Of a stretch of DNA of 64,000 bases, positions 9,129-17,947 are shown piece after piece (position 1 is the first letter of the stretch; each line of letters starts with the position of its first letter). The translations under genes and the position numbers were made by a program. This DNA comes from Betaproteobacteria bacterium (GTDB lineage: Bacteria > Pseudomonadota > Gammaproteobacteria > Burkholderiales > Ga0077523). The notes beneath the pieces were generated by a model. The model saw nothing but the letters and a program-made list of their open reading frames with translations, searched no databases and had not been told where the DNA came from. The DNA is taken from positions 1 through 64,000 of the forward strand of contig WGLR01000018.1 in assembly GCA_016125475.1 (NCBI GenBank), read 5' to 3'.

Positions 9129-10031
9129 TCACGCGGGGAACCCGTAGAGCCGGGCCGGGTTGTGGACCAGGATGCGCTCCAGCGCCTCCGGAGTCTCCGC
9201 CCAGCGTGCGAGTGCGTCGACGAGCTGACCGTCGTCGGGCATCGCGTTGCCCCCGAGCATGGGGTGGGGCCAGTCGGTGCCCCAGACGCAGCGGTCGGGC
9301 GCGGCCGCGATGATCCCGCGCGCAAGCTCCGCGACATCCTCGTAGGGCGGGCCGGCGACCGACGCGCGGTAGCCGCACAGCTTGATCCACGCTCTGCCCG
9401 AACCCAGCAGCGCGAGCAGTGCTCGATAGTCGGGATCCGTCGTGCCGCCGGCCGGGGAGACCAGCCCGAGGTGGTCGATCACGATCTCGACGGGAAGGCG
9501 CACGAGGCGATCCGAGAGTTCCCGGAGCATCTTCGCGGTCGCCCAGATCTGGATGTGCCAGCCGAGCGGCGCGATGCGGCGCGCGAGCAGGTCCAGGTGC
9601 TCGAGGCGCGTGCCGCCGGACAGCGTGTTGAAGCGGATGCCACGGATGCCGGCCTCGTGCATGCGTGCGAGTTCGGCGTCGGTGACGTCTCCGTCGACGA
9701 CCGCCACGCCGCGCGTGACGTCGGAACCGAGCGGTCCGATCGCGTCGAGCACGCAGCGGTTGTCCATCCCGTACGGGCTCGCCTGCACGATCACCATGCG
9801 CTCGATCCCGATCGTGCGCGCCATCGCCTGGTAGGCCGCGATGGAAGCCTCCTCGGGGTCGTAGGCCCGCGCGGGGCTGAGCGGATACCGCGCATGCGGG
9901 CCGAAGACGTGGAAGTGGCAGTCCGTCGCGCCGCGCGGCACGACCGTGCGGGGGGCGGAGGAGGGACCGGGTGTCGGGCTGAACGGGCGCTCGCCCGGGG
10001 CCGTGTCGGGTGTGTGGGGATCCATCAGCAT
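9129..10031 (-). CDS. amidohydrolase-superfamily hydrolase, 2-pyrone-4,6-dicarboxylate-hydrolase-like
   Basis: A 300-residue TIM-barrel hydrolase of the amidohydrolase_2 type. The metal motif D-C-H-F-H-V-F lies near residue 37, followed by I-D-H-L-G (about 191-195) and G-T-D-W-P-H-P (about 249-255), the pattern of LigI and related lactonases in aromatic-acid breakdown. No signal peptide. Start ATG 10031 places the HxH motif about 35 residues in, as in relatives. It precedes putA on the same strand and is divergent from the SDR gene at 10237. The substrate is inferred only at class level (a lactone or cyclic dicarboxylate). Confidence 0.85.
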   Translation of the reverse strand: MLMDPHTPDTAPGERPFSPTPGPSSAPRTVVPRGATDCHFHVFGPHARYPLSPARAYDPEEASIAAYQAMARTIGIERMVIVQASPYGMDNRCVLDAIGPLGSDVTRGVAVVDGDVTDAELARMHEAGIRGIRFNTLSGGTRLEHLDLLARRIAPLGWHIQIWATAKMLRELSDRLVRLPVEIVIDHLGLVSPAGGTTDPDYRALLALLGSGRAWIKLCGYRASVAGPPYEDVAELARGIIAAAPDRCVWGTDWPHPMLGGNAMPDDGQLVDALARWAETPEALERILVHNPARLYGFPA

Positions 10032-10236
10032 CGTCCTCGGACAGGGTGACGCGCCGCACGACGGGGTCGTTCGCCGCTTCCGGCAAGTCTAACCGCATCC
10101 CCGCCACCGGCACTGCGGCGCGCATACGGGGTTACCATCGGGCCGGGTGGCGACGTGGTCGGCCGGGAATGGGCGCGGTCGTCACGGTGCGGCGTGCGGG
10201 GCGCGCCGACGTGGTTCGAGGAAGGGGAGGTACTGG

Positions 10237-11292
10237 ATGGAAGGCAGACGCAAGGCCGTCGTCGTCGGGGGGCTCGGCGTGATCGGGCGCAACCTCGTGA
10301 GTCATCTCGAGGCCCGGGGGGACTGGGACATCGTCGCGCTCTCGCGGCGCAGGCCGGATTTCGGGACGCGCGCGGAGTTCGTCTCCGTGGATCTGCTCGA
10401 CCGCGCGGACTGCGAGGCGAAACTCTCCGGGATCACGGACGCGACGCACGTCTTCTACTGCGCCTATCAGGCGCGGCCGGTGTGGGCCGAACACAACGCC
10501 CCCAACACGGCGATGCTCGTGAATTCGGTCGAGGTGATCGCCCGGGCCTCACCGTCCCTGCAGCACGTGCACCTCGTGGAGGGTAACAAGTACTACGGCA
10601 GCCATCTCGGGCCGTTCCGGACGCCCGCGCGCGAGGACGATCCGCCGCACATGCTGCCCAACTTCTACTACGATCAGGAGCAGTGGCTGCGCGCATTCCA
10701 GAGCGGCCGGTCGTGGACGTGGTCCGCGCTGCGGCCCCACACCGTGTGCGGATTCGCACTGGGCAACCCGATGAATCTCGTCACCGCGATCGCGGTCTAC
10801 GCGGCGATCTCGAAGGAACTCGGCCTGCCGCTGCGCTTTCCGGGCAAGCCCGGCGCCTATCGCGCGATCTACCAGGTCACGGATGCGGACCTGCTCGCGG
10901 AGGCGATGGTCTGGTGCGGGACGTCGCCCGCCGCCGCGAATGAGGTGTTCAACGTCACGAACGGCGACTTCTTCCGCTGGGAGAACCTCTGGCCGGCGTT
11001 CGCGGCGTTCTTCGACATCCCGCTCGGGCCCGTCCAGACGATCCGCCTGACCGAGTTCATGGCGGACAAGGGACCGCTCTGGGAGCGGATGGTCGCGAAG
11101 TACGGCCTGCGTCCGATCCCCTATGCCGACATCGCGGCATGGCCCTTCGTGGACTACGTGTTCGGCACCGACTGGGACGTGATGACCGATACCCTCAAGA
11201 TCCGCCTCGCCGGTTTTCCTGGAGCGCTGCGTTCGGACGGGATGTTCCTGCGGCAGTTCCGGCAGTTCCGGGACATGCGCGTCATTCCGTGA
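10237..11292 (+). CDS. atypical SDR, progesterone-5beta-reductase/iridoid-synthase-like (PRISE)
   Basis: A 351-residue NAD(P)-binding protein. The N-terminal V-V-V-G-G-L-G-V-I-G-R-N-L motif gives the Rossmann fold, and N-F-Y-Y-D-Q-E (about residues 143-149) matches the N-F-Y-Y-x-x-E-D hallmark of PRISE enzymes, which reduce activated C=C bonds of enones. A ribosome site (AGGGGAGG) precedes ATG 10237; the upstream extension is poor in conservation. Bacterial homologues are common and usually described only as SDR or epimerase. It is divergent from the amidohydrolase. The physiological substrate is unknown. Confidence 0.85.
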   Translation: MEGRRKAVVVGGLGVIGRNLVSHLEARGDWDIVALSRRRPDFGTRAEFVSVDLLDRADCEAKLSGITDATHVFYCAYQARPVWAEHNAPNTAMLVNSVEVIARASPSLQHVHLVEGNKYYGSHLGPFRTPAREDDPPHMLPNFYYDQEQWLRAFQSGRSWTWSALRPHTVCGFALGNPMNLVTAIAVYAAISKELGLPLRFPGKPGAYRAIYQVTDADLLAEAMVWCGTSPAAANEVFNVTNGDFFRWENLWPAFAAFFDIPLGPVQTIRLTEFMADKGPLWERMVAKYGLRPIPYADIAAWPFVDYVFGTDWDVMTDTLKIRLAGFPGALRSDGMFLRQFRQFRDMRVIP

Positions 11293-11407
11293 GGGGCCCG
11301 CAACCCGCGTGCGCGGCTGCACGGGGGGGCGCAGGTACTTCAGCCGGGGCGTCACCGTGCCGATATGCGCCGGTGCGGCCTGCGCGGTTTCCCGGGTCGT
11401 CCTCCCC

Positions 11408-13165
11408 ATGACGGACTTCCGGAACGAAACATTGCTGGCCGCAAGCCGAACCCTGAAGGCCGGTTCGCCGAACACGCGTCGCGTCCGGTCGATCGCCGCC
11501 TGGACGCTCGCGTACCTCGCGACCGATGCGCTCGTGCTCGCGTTCCAGCCCACGAGCGGGCCGTCCGTCTGGTATCCCCCGATCGCGATCGGCATGGCGA
11601 TGCTGCTCCGGCACGGCGCCCGTTTCGCGCCCGTCGTCTTCCTTGCCGATCTCGTGATCGCCCACCTGCAGTACGGAGAGGGCTGGATCGTGGCGGTCAT
11701 CGTCGCGGGCAACACGCTGGTCGAGGTGCTCACGGCGACGGTTCTGTTGCGGCGTGTCCGATTCGACTCGATGCTCCGGCGCGAGACCGATTTCTTCTGG
11801 CTCGTGGTCCTGGCGGGCGGCGCCGCGACTCTGGTCGGTGCGAGCCTCGGCAGCCTCCTGCTTCTGCCGTTCTCGGGTGACCCCGGTTTCGACCTGTTCC
11901 GTCAGTGGGTCTCGTGGTGGATCGGGGATGCGACCGGCGTCATCGTCTTCCTGCCGGTCCTGCTGCTGCTCACCGACTGGCGCCGGACGTCGTTCGGAGA
12001 ACTCGTGCCGGGTGGGCGCCGACCGGGTCTGGTGGAGTTCGCGCTGCTCGTCGCGACCGGCGTGACCGTGTGCGCGTTGGTGTTCGTGTCCGCCCGCACC
12101 GATCCGTTCCGCCGTCTCGGCTACGAGATGCTCGTCTTCCTGCCCGTGGTCTGGGCAGCGATACGGTTCGGTCCGCGGACGACGGCCGCGGCCGTGGCGT
12201 TCACCAACGTGTTCGCCGTCGCCGCGTTCCTGGTCGGATCGGATGTCGCGGCCGCGGACCACGCGGCCACGCTGGTTTCGCTCCAGATGTTCATGGTCGG
12301 ACTCGCGATCGGCGGCATGCCGCTCGCGATCGCGATCGAAGGACACCGTCGGGTACGTGCGGAACTTCGCGACCACCACGATCGCCTCGCGGAAATGGTC
12401 GATACGCGCACCGCCCAGCTCGCCTCGGCCCTCGACGATGCCGAGCACGCGAACGCTGCCAAGAGCGAATTCCTCGCGAACGTGTCCCACGAACTCAGGA
12501 CACCCATGCACGCGATCCGCAGTTTCGCGAGACTCGGCAGGGAGCGCTCGGGGACGGCGGAGCGGGAGAAGCTCGAGAACTATTTCGCGAAGATCGACGT
12601 GAGCAGCAAACGGCTGCTCACCCTGCTGAACGACCTGCTCGACCTCTCGAAACTCGAGGCAGGGAAGATGATTCTCGATATGCACCCCACCGACCCCGGG
12701 GCCCTCGCACGCAGCGCGATCGAGGAAGTCGGCCCTCTGGCGGCGCCTCGCGGCATCACTTTCGAAGTCCGTGACGATCCGTCGCGCACACCCGTGCGCG
12801 CGGATCACGTGCGCCTGCAGCAGGTGCTCACGAACCTGCTCTCGAACGCGATCAGGTTCAGTCACGACGGCGGCACGATCACGGTGGACATCTGGCGGGC
12901 CCCCCCGGGCGACGGACCGGAAGCACTGCCCGCGGTGCGGATCGAGGTTGCGGACACGGGCGTCGGCATCCCCGACGACGAACTGGAAGCCGTCTTCGAC
13001 AAGTTCGTGCAGTCGTCGAAGACGCGCACGGGTGCAGGTGGCACCGGCCTCGGGCTGCCGATCTGCCGGGAACTGGTGCGCCTGCACGGCGGGACCATCC
13101 ATGCGACGCACAACGAGCCGGCCGGCGCACGCCTGGTCGTGTCGCTCCCGGCCGCCGATTCATGA
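11408..13165 (+). CDS. MASE1-domain membrane sensor histidine kinase
   Basis: A 585-residue inner-membrane kinase. Residues about 28-320 form a multi-spanning MASE1-type sensor with the W-Y-P-P segment near residue 57. A short coiled linker follows, then HisKA with the phospho-acceptor His 361 in S-H-E-L-R-T-P, and HATPase with N-L-L-S-N-A, D-T-G-V-G-I-P and G-T-G-L-G-L-P. There is no receiver domain, and neither neighbour is a response regulator, so it is an orphan kinase. ATG 11408 is chosen because the hydrophobic domain starts shortly after it; an upstream extension to 11309 lacks conservation. Confidence 0.9.
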   Translation: MTDFRNETLLAASRTLKAGSPNTRRVRSIAAWTLAYLATDALVLAFQPTSGPSVWYPPIAIGMAMLLRHGARFAPVVFLADLVIAHLQYGEGWIVAVIVAGNTLVEVLTATVLLRRVRFDSMLRRETDFFWLVVLAGGAATLVGASLGSLLLLPFSGDPGFDLFRQWVSWWIGDATGVIVFLPVLLLLTDWRRTSFGELVPGGRRPGLVEFALLVATGVTVCALVFVSARTDPFRRLGYEMLVFLPVVWAAIRFGPRTTAAAVAFTNVFAVAAFLVGSDVAAADHAATLVSLQMFMVGLAIGGMPLAIAIEGHRRVRAELRDHHDRLAEMVDTRTAQLASALDDAEHANAAKSEFLANVSHELRTPMHAIRSFARLGRERSGTAEREKLENYFAKIDVSSKRLLTLLNDLLDLSKLEAGKMILDMHPTDPGALARSAIEEVGPLAAPRGITFEVRDDPSRTPVRADHVRLQQVLTNLLSNAIRFSHDGGTITVDIWRAPPGDGPEALPAVRIEVADTGVGIPDDELEAVFDKFVQSSKTRTGAGGTGLGLPICRELVRLHGGTIHATHNEPAGARLVVSLPAADS

Positions 13166-13239
13166 GGAGAGCATCCGCACTGGCCTGCGACACGCCGATT
13201 CGCGACAATCGGGTGCTCACAACCGCAGGGAGTATCGCG

Positions 13240-13929
13240 ATGGACGTGCAGGCACTCTTCGCCGAGATCGGCAGGTTCGACACCCCCACCATCTGCAATG
13301 CGCTCGAGATCGTGCGCGGCGCAAGATTCACGCGGGGCTTCACGCGTCGGCAGCTCGTCGCGGCGTTTCCCGACCGTCCGGCCATCGTGGGCTTCGCGCG
13401 CACGGCGATGATCCGCTGTTCGGTCCCGTACGATTCCGCGGAGCGCAAGCGCCGGCAGCTCCAGTACTACGAATACATCGCCGGGCCGGACCGCCCGAGC
13501 GTGGCGGTCGTGCAGGACATCGACGGCGAGCCCGGGCTCGGTGCGTTCTGGGGCGAGGTCAACACGACCGTTCACAGGGGCCTCGGGTGTGTCGGTGCCG
13601 TCACGAACGGCTCGATGCGCGATCTCGACGCGATGCACCCGGAGTTCCAGTGCATCGCGTCGACGCTGTCGCCCAGTCACGCGTGGGTGCAGGTGGTCGA
13701 CGTTGGCGTGCCGGTGGACATCCACGGCATGCTCGTGCGCAGCGGCGACATCGTGCACGCAGACCGGCACGGCGCCGTCGTGTTCACGCGCGACGAACTC
13801 GGGGGCCTGCCTGCCGCGATCGACCTCATGGCCCGGCGGGAGAAGGAGATTCTCGATGCCGCCCGGTCATCGGACTTCGGTTTCGAGAAGCTCCGGGACG
13901 CACTGGCCGCCGCCGAACGCGTCCGGTAG
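13240..13929 (+). CDS. RraA-family protein (HMG/CHA aldolase-like)
   Basis: A 229-residue protein of the RraA fold, which includes 4-hydroxy-4-methyl-2-oxoglutarate/4-carboxy-4-hydroxy-2-oxoadipate aldolases and the RNase E inhibitor RraA. It shows F-D-T-P-T-I-C-N-A-L near residues 13-22, the W-G-E-V segment and the metal/active-site N-G-S-M-R-D-L-D (around 123-130). The Arg and Asp of this motif are those used by the aldolases, so an enzymatic role is more likely than RNase E control. The usual length is 160-230. It lies between the kinase and alkB; alkB starts 15 bases after its stop, suggesting a shared transcript. ATG 13240 is preferred over 13162. Confidence 0.85.
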   Translation: MDVQALFAEIGRFDTPTICNALEIVRGARFTRGFTRRQLVAAFPDRPAIVGFARTAMIRCSVPYDSAERKRRQLQYYEYIAGPDRPSVAVVQDIDGEPGLGAFWGEVNTTVHRGLGCVGAVTNGSMRDLDAMHPEFQCIASTLSPSHAWVQVVDVGVPVDIHGMLVRSGDIVHADRHGAVVFTRDELGGLPAAIDLMARREKEILDAARSSDFGFEKLRDALAAAERVR

Positions 13930-13944
13930 CCGGTGCGCGAGGCC

Positions 13945-14595
13945 ATGACCGCGGATCTGTTCGACGACGTCGATCCGGATCAGCGGTCTCTCGTGCTCGC
14001 TCCCGGTGCGACGCTGCTCCGCGGGTTTGCGTCCGACGCGGCCCGGCGCCTGCTCGACGAGGCGGAAGCGGTCGCCGCGGTCGCCCCGTTCCGCCGCATG
14101 GAGAAGCCCGGCGGGCTCGCGATGGCCGTGGCGATGACCAATTGCGGAACGTTCGGATGGGTGAGCGATCGTGCCGGCTATCGCTACGTGCGGGAGGACC
14201 CGTGCACCGGACGACCCTGGCCGCCGATGCACGCGTGCTTCCTGTCGCTCGCGACCGCGGCCGCGTCGTGCGCCGGCTATCCCGACTTCCGTCCCGACGC
14301 GTGCCTGATCAACCGCTATGCGCCCGGCACCCGGCTGTCCCTGCACCAGGACCGCGACGAACGGGACTTCGCTGCACCGATCGTCTCGGTGTCCCTCGGC
14401 CTTCCCGCCGTGTTCCTGTTCGGCGGGGAGCGGCGGAGGGACCGTCCGGCACGCGTGCCCCTCCGCCACGGAGACGTCGTCGTCTGGGGTGGTCCTTCGA
14501 GACTGCGATTTCACGGTGTCGAACCCGTCGGGTCCGGGAATCACCCGGCGACGGGTGCGTGGCGCGTGAACCTCACGTTCCGCATGGCGCAGTAG
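13945..14595 (+). CDS. alkB: alpha-ketoglutarate-dependent DNA/RNA repair dioxygenase AlkB
   Basis: Removes alkyl groups from 1-methyladenine and 3-methylcytosine using Fe(II), 2-oxoglutarate and O2. From ATG 13945 the protein is 216 residues, the same length as E. coli AlkB, and aligns over its whole length: A-M-T-N-C-G, the conserved D-A-C-L-I-N-R-Y-A-P-G, iron ligands His 134 and Asp 136 (L-H-Q-D-R-D-E) and His 190 (R-F-H-G-V), and the 2-oxoglutarate arginines 207 and 213 (R-V-N-L-T-F-R). There is no Ada gene next to it and no visible Ada box. Confidence 0.96.
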   Translation: MTADLFDDVDPDQRSLVLAPGATLLRGFASDAARRLLDEAEAVAAVAPFRRMEKPGGLAMAVAMTNCGTFGWVSDRAGYRYVREDPCTGRPWPPMHACFLSLATAAASCAGYPDFRPDACLINRYAPGTRLSLHQDRDERDFAAPIVSVSLGLPAVFLFGGERRRDRPARVPLRHGDVVVWGGPSRLRFHGVEPVGSGNHPATGAWRVNLTFRMAQ

Positions 14596-14631
14596 CGCCC
14601 GGGCGTGCGCCGGGGAGTCGTGGCTTCCGGC

Positions 14632-15507
14632 TCAGGCGGTCGCGACGGAAGCGACCGGGTCGGTCACGGTCGACGGAGCGCCGCCGGTCCATCGTGCGCA
14701 CTGTTCCCAGAGCCTCTCCTGCAGGGCGACATCGTTCGCGGTGGCGGACGCCGGCTGCGCGATCCCGTGCTCGTCGAAGTACAGGCCCGTGACGCCCTCG
14801 ACGCTGTCCGACAGCGCCAGGTGCAGCGTCGTCCGCGCGCCGCGCTCGTTGTCGAAGGTCACCGGCGTGACGAGCGGCTTCACGACCTGCAGCCAGCGCG
14901 GGAGCAGGTTGGAGGCGACGACGCCGGGGTGGAGACAGTTCACGGTGACGCCGTCGCCCGCGAGGCGGCGGGCGAGAGCGAACGACCACATGACATTCGC
15001 GAGCTTCGACCGGGCGTACGCGCGAAAGCTTCGGTAGGGGGCCGCGACATCGGTGACCCCGGCCAGATCCAGGCGCCCCCTCGCGTGAATGCGGGATGCG
15101 ACGTTCACGATGCGTGACCCGGGAGCCATCCGGTCGCGCAGCAGTCCGGTGAGCAGGAACGGGCCCAGCTGGTTCGTCGCGAACGTGAGTTCGAATCCGT
15201 CGGTGGAGAACCGGCGTCGCGTGCTCACGATGCCGGCGTTGTTGACGAGCAGGGCGATGGGACCGAAGCGTCGCGAGACCTCGGATGCGGCCGTCCGCAC
15301 GGACGTGAGCGATGCGAGGTCACAGTGCACCACGTGCACGGGCGCGGACGGCACCGCGGTCTGGATGTCGCGCCGCACCTCGCGCGCGGCTTCCATGTTG
15401 CGACAGAGCATCACGACGGTCATGCCGGCGCGCGCGAGTTCCCGACTCGTCACGCGCCCGATGCCGTGGGTCGTGCCGGTGATTACCGCCAGTCTGGTCA
15501 AACGCAC
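14632..15507 (-). CDS. short-chain dehydrogenase, retinol-dehydrogenase/WWOX-like
   Basis: A 291-residue NAD(P)-dependent SDR. The cofactor motif is I-T-G-T-T-H-G-I-G (residues 9-17), followed by N-N-A-G and a canonical Y-A-R-S-K catalytic pair with an upstream Ser. The long segment between Ser and Tyr and the proline-poor tail resemble the RDH11-14/WWOX-like group, which in bacteria act on various hydrophobic carbonyl compounds. Cytoplasmic. Convergent with alkB (36 bases between stops); the OYE gene lies downstream of no shared promoter I can see, about 90 bases upstream of this gene's start on the same strand. Confidence 0.85.
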   Translation of the reverse strand: MRLTRLAVITGTTHGIGRVTSRELARAGMTVVMLCRNMEAAREVRRDIQTAVPSAPVHVVHCDLASLTSVRTAASEVSRRFGPIALLVNNAGIVSTRRRFSTDGFELTFATNQLGPFLLTGLLRDRMAPGSRIVNVASRIHARGRLDLAGVTDVAAPYRSFRAYARSKLANVMWSFALARRLAGDGVTVNCLHPGVVASNLLPRWLQVVKPLVTPVTFDNERGARTTLHLALSDSVEGVTGLYFDEHGIAQPASATANDVALQERLWEQCARWTGGAPSTVTDPVASVATA

Positions 15508-15597
15508 GTCTCCTCGGGGTCGGACCGCCTGTGCGGTTCGTGACGATCCTGACGACGATTTGTGAACGGCGTGTGAATGTCCTGCGGCGCGCCCGCT

Positions 15598-16704
15598 TCA
15601 CGCGAGCGGCGGATAGTCCGTGTAGCCGCGCGCGCCGCCGCCGTAGAACGTCGCGCGGTCGTAGGGGGCGAGTTCCGATCCGTGGCGCAGTCGTCCGGGC
15701 AGATCGGGGTTCGAGATGAAGCGGCGCCCGAAAGCGATCGCGTCGGCGAATCCGCGCGAGACCGTTTCCTCGGCGCTGTCGCCCGTGAAGTTTCCGGCCG
15801 TGACGAGGACGCGTGACCAGAGCGGGCGGAACAGCTCGCAGGCCGAGGGCACGTTCTGATGATCGACTTCCTTCTGGCCGGCACCGCTCGCGCGTGGCTC
15901 GATGAGGTGCAGGTACGCGAGGCCCAGGGTGTCGAGTGCCCGGACGAGATGCGCATACAGCGGCATCGGATCGTCCTCGCCGCTGTCGTTCGCGATGCCG
16001 AACGGTGACAGCCGGATGCCGACACGTTCCGGGCCCCAGACGCTCGCGACGGCGCGAGCCACCTCGAGAGGCAGTCGGCACCGGTTCTCGACGGAGCCAC
16101 CGTACTCGTCGTTCCGATGGTTGCTGCGAGTCTGCAGGAACTGCTCGAGCAGGTAGCCGTTCGCCGCGTGTATCTCGACACCGTCGAATCCCGCCTCCTG
16201 CGCGTTGCGCGCCGCCTGTTCGTACGCGCCGACCAGACCGGGGATCTCGTCGCGCAGGAGCGCACGGGGTGTCGGGAACGGCTCACGCCCGAACGTGGAT
16301 GTCAGCGCCATGCCCTCGGCCGCGATCGCCGACGGGGCGACCGGCAGGCCGCCCCCGGGCTGGTGGGACGGGTGCGAGATCCGGCCCACGTGCCACAGTT
16401 GCAGGAAGATCTTTCCGCCACCGGCGTGGACCGCTTCCGTCACGCCTCGCCAGCCCGCGATCTGTTCGCGGGAGTGGATGCCGGGTGACGCAGGCACGCC
16501 CTGGCCTTCCGGCACGATCTGCGAGGCCTCCGACACGATGAGACCGCCGTTCGTCGTGCGCTGGCGGTAGTACTCGGCGTTCAGCGCGTTCGGCACGTTG
16601 CCGGGAACGGTCGCACGCATGCGCGTGAGCGGTGCCATGACGACGCGATGGGCGAGCGTGCAGGGACCGAGTCGCAGGGGGCGGAAGAGGGCAGTGCGGA
16701 TCAT
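15598..16704 (-). CDS. Old Yellow Enzyme family ene-reductase
   Basis: A 368-residue FMN flavoprotein reducing the C=C bond of alpha,beta-unsaturated carbonyls or nitro compounds. Family marks include L-F-x-P-L-R-L-G near the N-terminus, V-M-A-P-L-T-R-M-R, Q-L-W-H-V-G-R, and the substrate-binding pair H-A-A-N in E-I-H-A-A-N-G-Y-L-L-E-Q-F-L, then F-G-R-x-F-I-S-N-P-D-L. This is the NemA/XenB type. ATG 16704 fits the start of the barrel; a frame extension to 16950 is not conserved. It is followed on the same strand by the SDR, a plausible partner for handling reactive carbonyls. Confidence 0.92.
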   Translation of the reverse strand: MIRTALFRPLRLGPCTLAHRVVMAPLTRMRATVPGNVPNALNAEYYRQRTTNGGLIVSEASQIVPEGQGVPASPGIHSREQIAGWRGVTEAVHAGGGKIFLQLWHVGRISHPSHQPGGGLPVAPSAIAAEGMALTSTFGREPFPTPRALLRDEIPGLVGAYEQAARNAQEAGFDGVEIHAANGYLLEQFLQTRSNHRNDEYGGSVENRCRLPLEVARAVASVWGPERVGIRLSPFGIANDSGEDDPMPLYAHLVRALDTLGLAYLHLIEPRASGAGQKEVDHQNVPSACELFRPLWSRVLVTAGNFTGDSAEETVSRGFADAIAFGRRFISNPDLPGRLRHGSELAPYDRATFYGGGARGYTDYPPLA

Positions 16705-16885
16705 GGGGTGTTCTCTCGATGTTCTCGTTCTGGCGTTGCGGGTCGCGGACGAGAGGCCGCGGCAGCATCGGCACGTACGTGCTGCCTCGAATGCGGCACT
16801 GCGCAGACCGGCGACCCGGTTCGGCGGCCGTGGAGGATACCGCAGCCTCGTGTGATCGTGCGCGGCGCCCCGCGCGAGCCTCGGG

Positions 16886-17590
16886 TCAGCCTCGGGTGCG
16901 GCGAATGCGCCAGATAAGCGCGACGAGTCCGACGCCGAGCAGTGCGACACTTCCGGGTTCGGGATAGGGGGGAGGCGTGTAGTTGCCCGCGAGGATGTCC
17001 TGCAGGCGCAGCAGGTCCTGCTGGAGCTGCGCGCGGGTCACCGTGGAAAGGTCGTAGTTGGGATCCAGGTATTGCTGGAACGCGTAGTCCACGCCGGCCA
17101 TCTGCAACTCGAGGATCTCGACGGCCGACAGCGGTGCATCGCCTTCGTTGCCGGCCGGCGGAGCGATGAGCGGCACGACGAGAGGCGTGCGCTCGATCAC
17201 CGAGGTGGAACCCTCGGTCGTGACCGTGCTCACGTTCACCGTCTGCCAGTTCCCCGACGTGAACAGCCACGAGACCGTTTCGCTCTGTTTCGCGACGTAG
17301 GGCAGGCTGGATGTGTTCTCCGTGAACCCCTCGAGTGCCTCGGTGTTCGGGTCCCATGTCACTGCGGCCATGGTCAGGAGATCCGCGAACGTGGGCATGT
17401 AGGAGAGCACCGCTTCGTAGGTGTCGCCTTCCACCGGGAACATCGGCACCTCCCCCGACGAGGCAACGAGTTCGTCCGTGATGTACTGGCTGCCCTCCCG
17501 GGCGGCGTAGACCACGGTTTCTCCGAAGGCGGGACTCGTCGCGATACCGAACGCGAGAACGGCGGCCACTGCGTGGTGACTGCGGATCAT
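16886..17590 (-). CDS. secreted protein with PEP-CTERM sorting signal
   Basis: A 234-residue exported protein. A signal peptide (about residues 1-23, A-F-G/E) leads a central region without a recognised domain, and the tail reads Y-P-E-P-G-S, a hydrophobic helix and a basic cluster W-R-I-R-R-T-R, the PEP-CTERM tripartite signal processed by exosortase. No exosortase gene is in the window. A GGAGG ribosome site sits 6 bases before ATG 17590. PEP-CTERM proteins usually go with exopolysaccharide and biofilm matrix (family knowledge). It is divergent from the phosphatase gene at 17948. Function unknown. Confidence 0.82.
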   Translation of the reverse strand: MIRSHHAVAAVLAFGIATSPAFGETVVYAAREGSQYITDELVASSGEVPMFPVEGDTYEAVLSYMPTFADLLTMAAVTWDPNTEALEGFTENTSSLPYVAKQSETVSWLFTSGNWQTVNVSTVTTEGSTSVIERTPLVVPLIAPPAGNEGDAPLSAVEILELQMAGVDYAFQQYLDPNYDLSTVTRAQLQQDLLRLQDILAGNYTPPPYPEPGSVALLGVGLVALIWRIRRTRG

Positions 17591-17947
17591 TGGGACCTCC
17601 GGACGGAACGTGCGCAACGGCTGCAGCACGGGACCTCACGCTACCGGTGCGCACGAGGCGGCTGTTTGATCATTCGCAAGGGATCGCGCGCGCGTCTCGT
17701 CCAGGAGGCGTCCGGGGCATGAGCCGTGTGGTCCGCCCCGTATGACAGGAAGCGAAGACCGTCATCACAAGGAACTACCGGAACGACAGGACACTGTCAT
17801 TCGGACGTTAAGTCCACCCGCTAGTCTTCCTCCGCCTCCGGAACATTTCGGCCCACGGCGCAGCCGCGGGCGAACGGGCCGCGCCAGCACGAAACGCGCC
17901 CCGCCCGGAGCGTGCTCCAGCCGACCCATCTCAAAGGATTGTCCACA
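17591..17947. promoter_or_regulatory. 357-base divergent intergenic region with a GACAG/CTGTC palindrome
   Basis: This gap separates the PEP-CTERM protein gene from the phosphatase gene. It holds an inverted repeat GACAG-GACA-CTGTC at 17785-17798, and two (C)CGTCAT/CTGTCAT heptamers at 17759-17765 and 17794-17800. CTGTCAT is the half-site of the PhoB box, but the second half at the expected 11-base spacing (17805 onward) fits poorly. A TAGTCT -10-like hexamer follows at about 17822-17827. I see no coding sequence. Confidence 0.35.
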
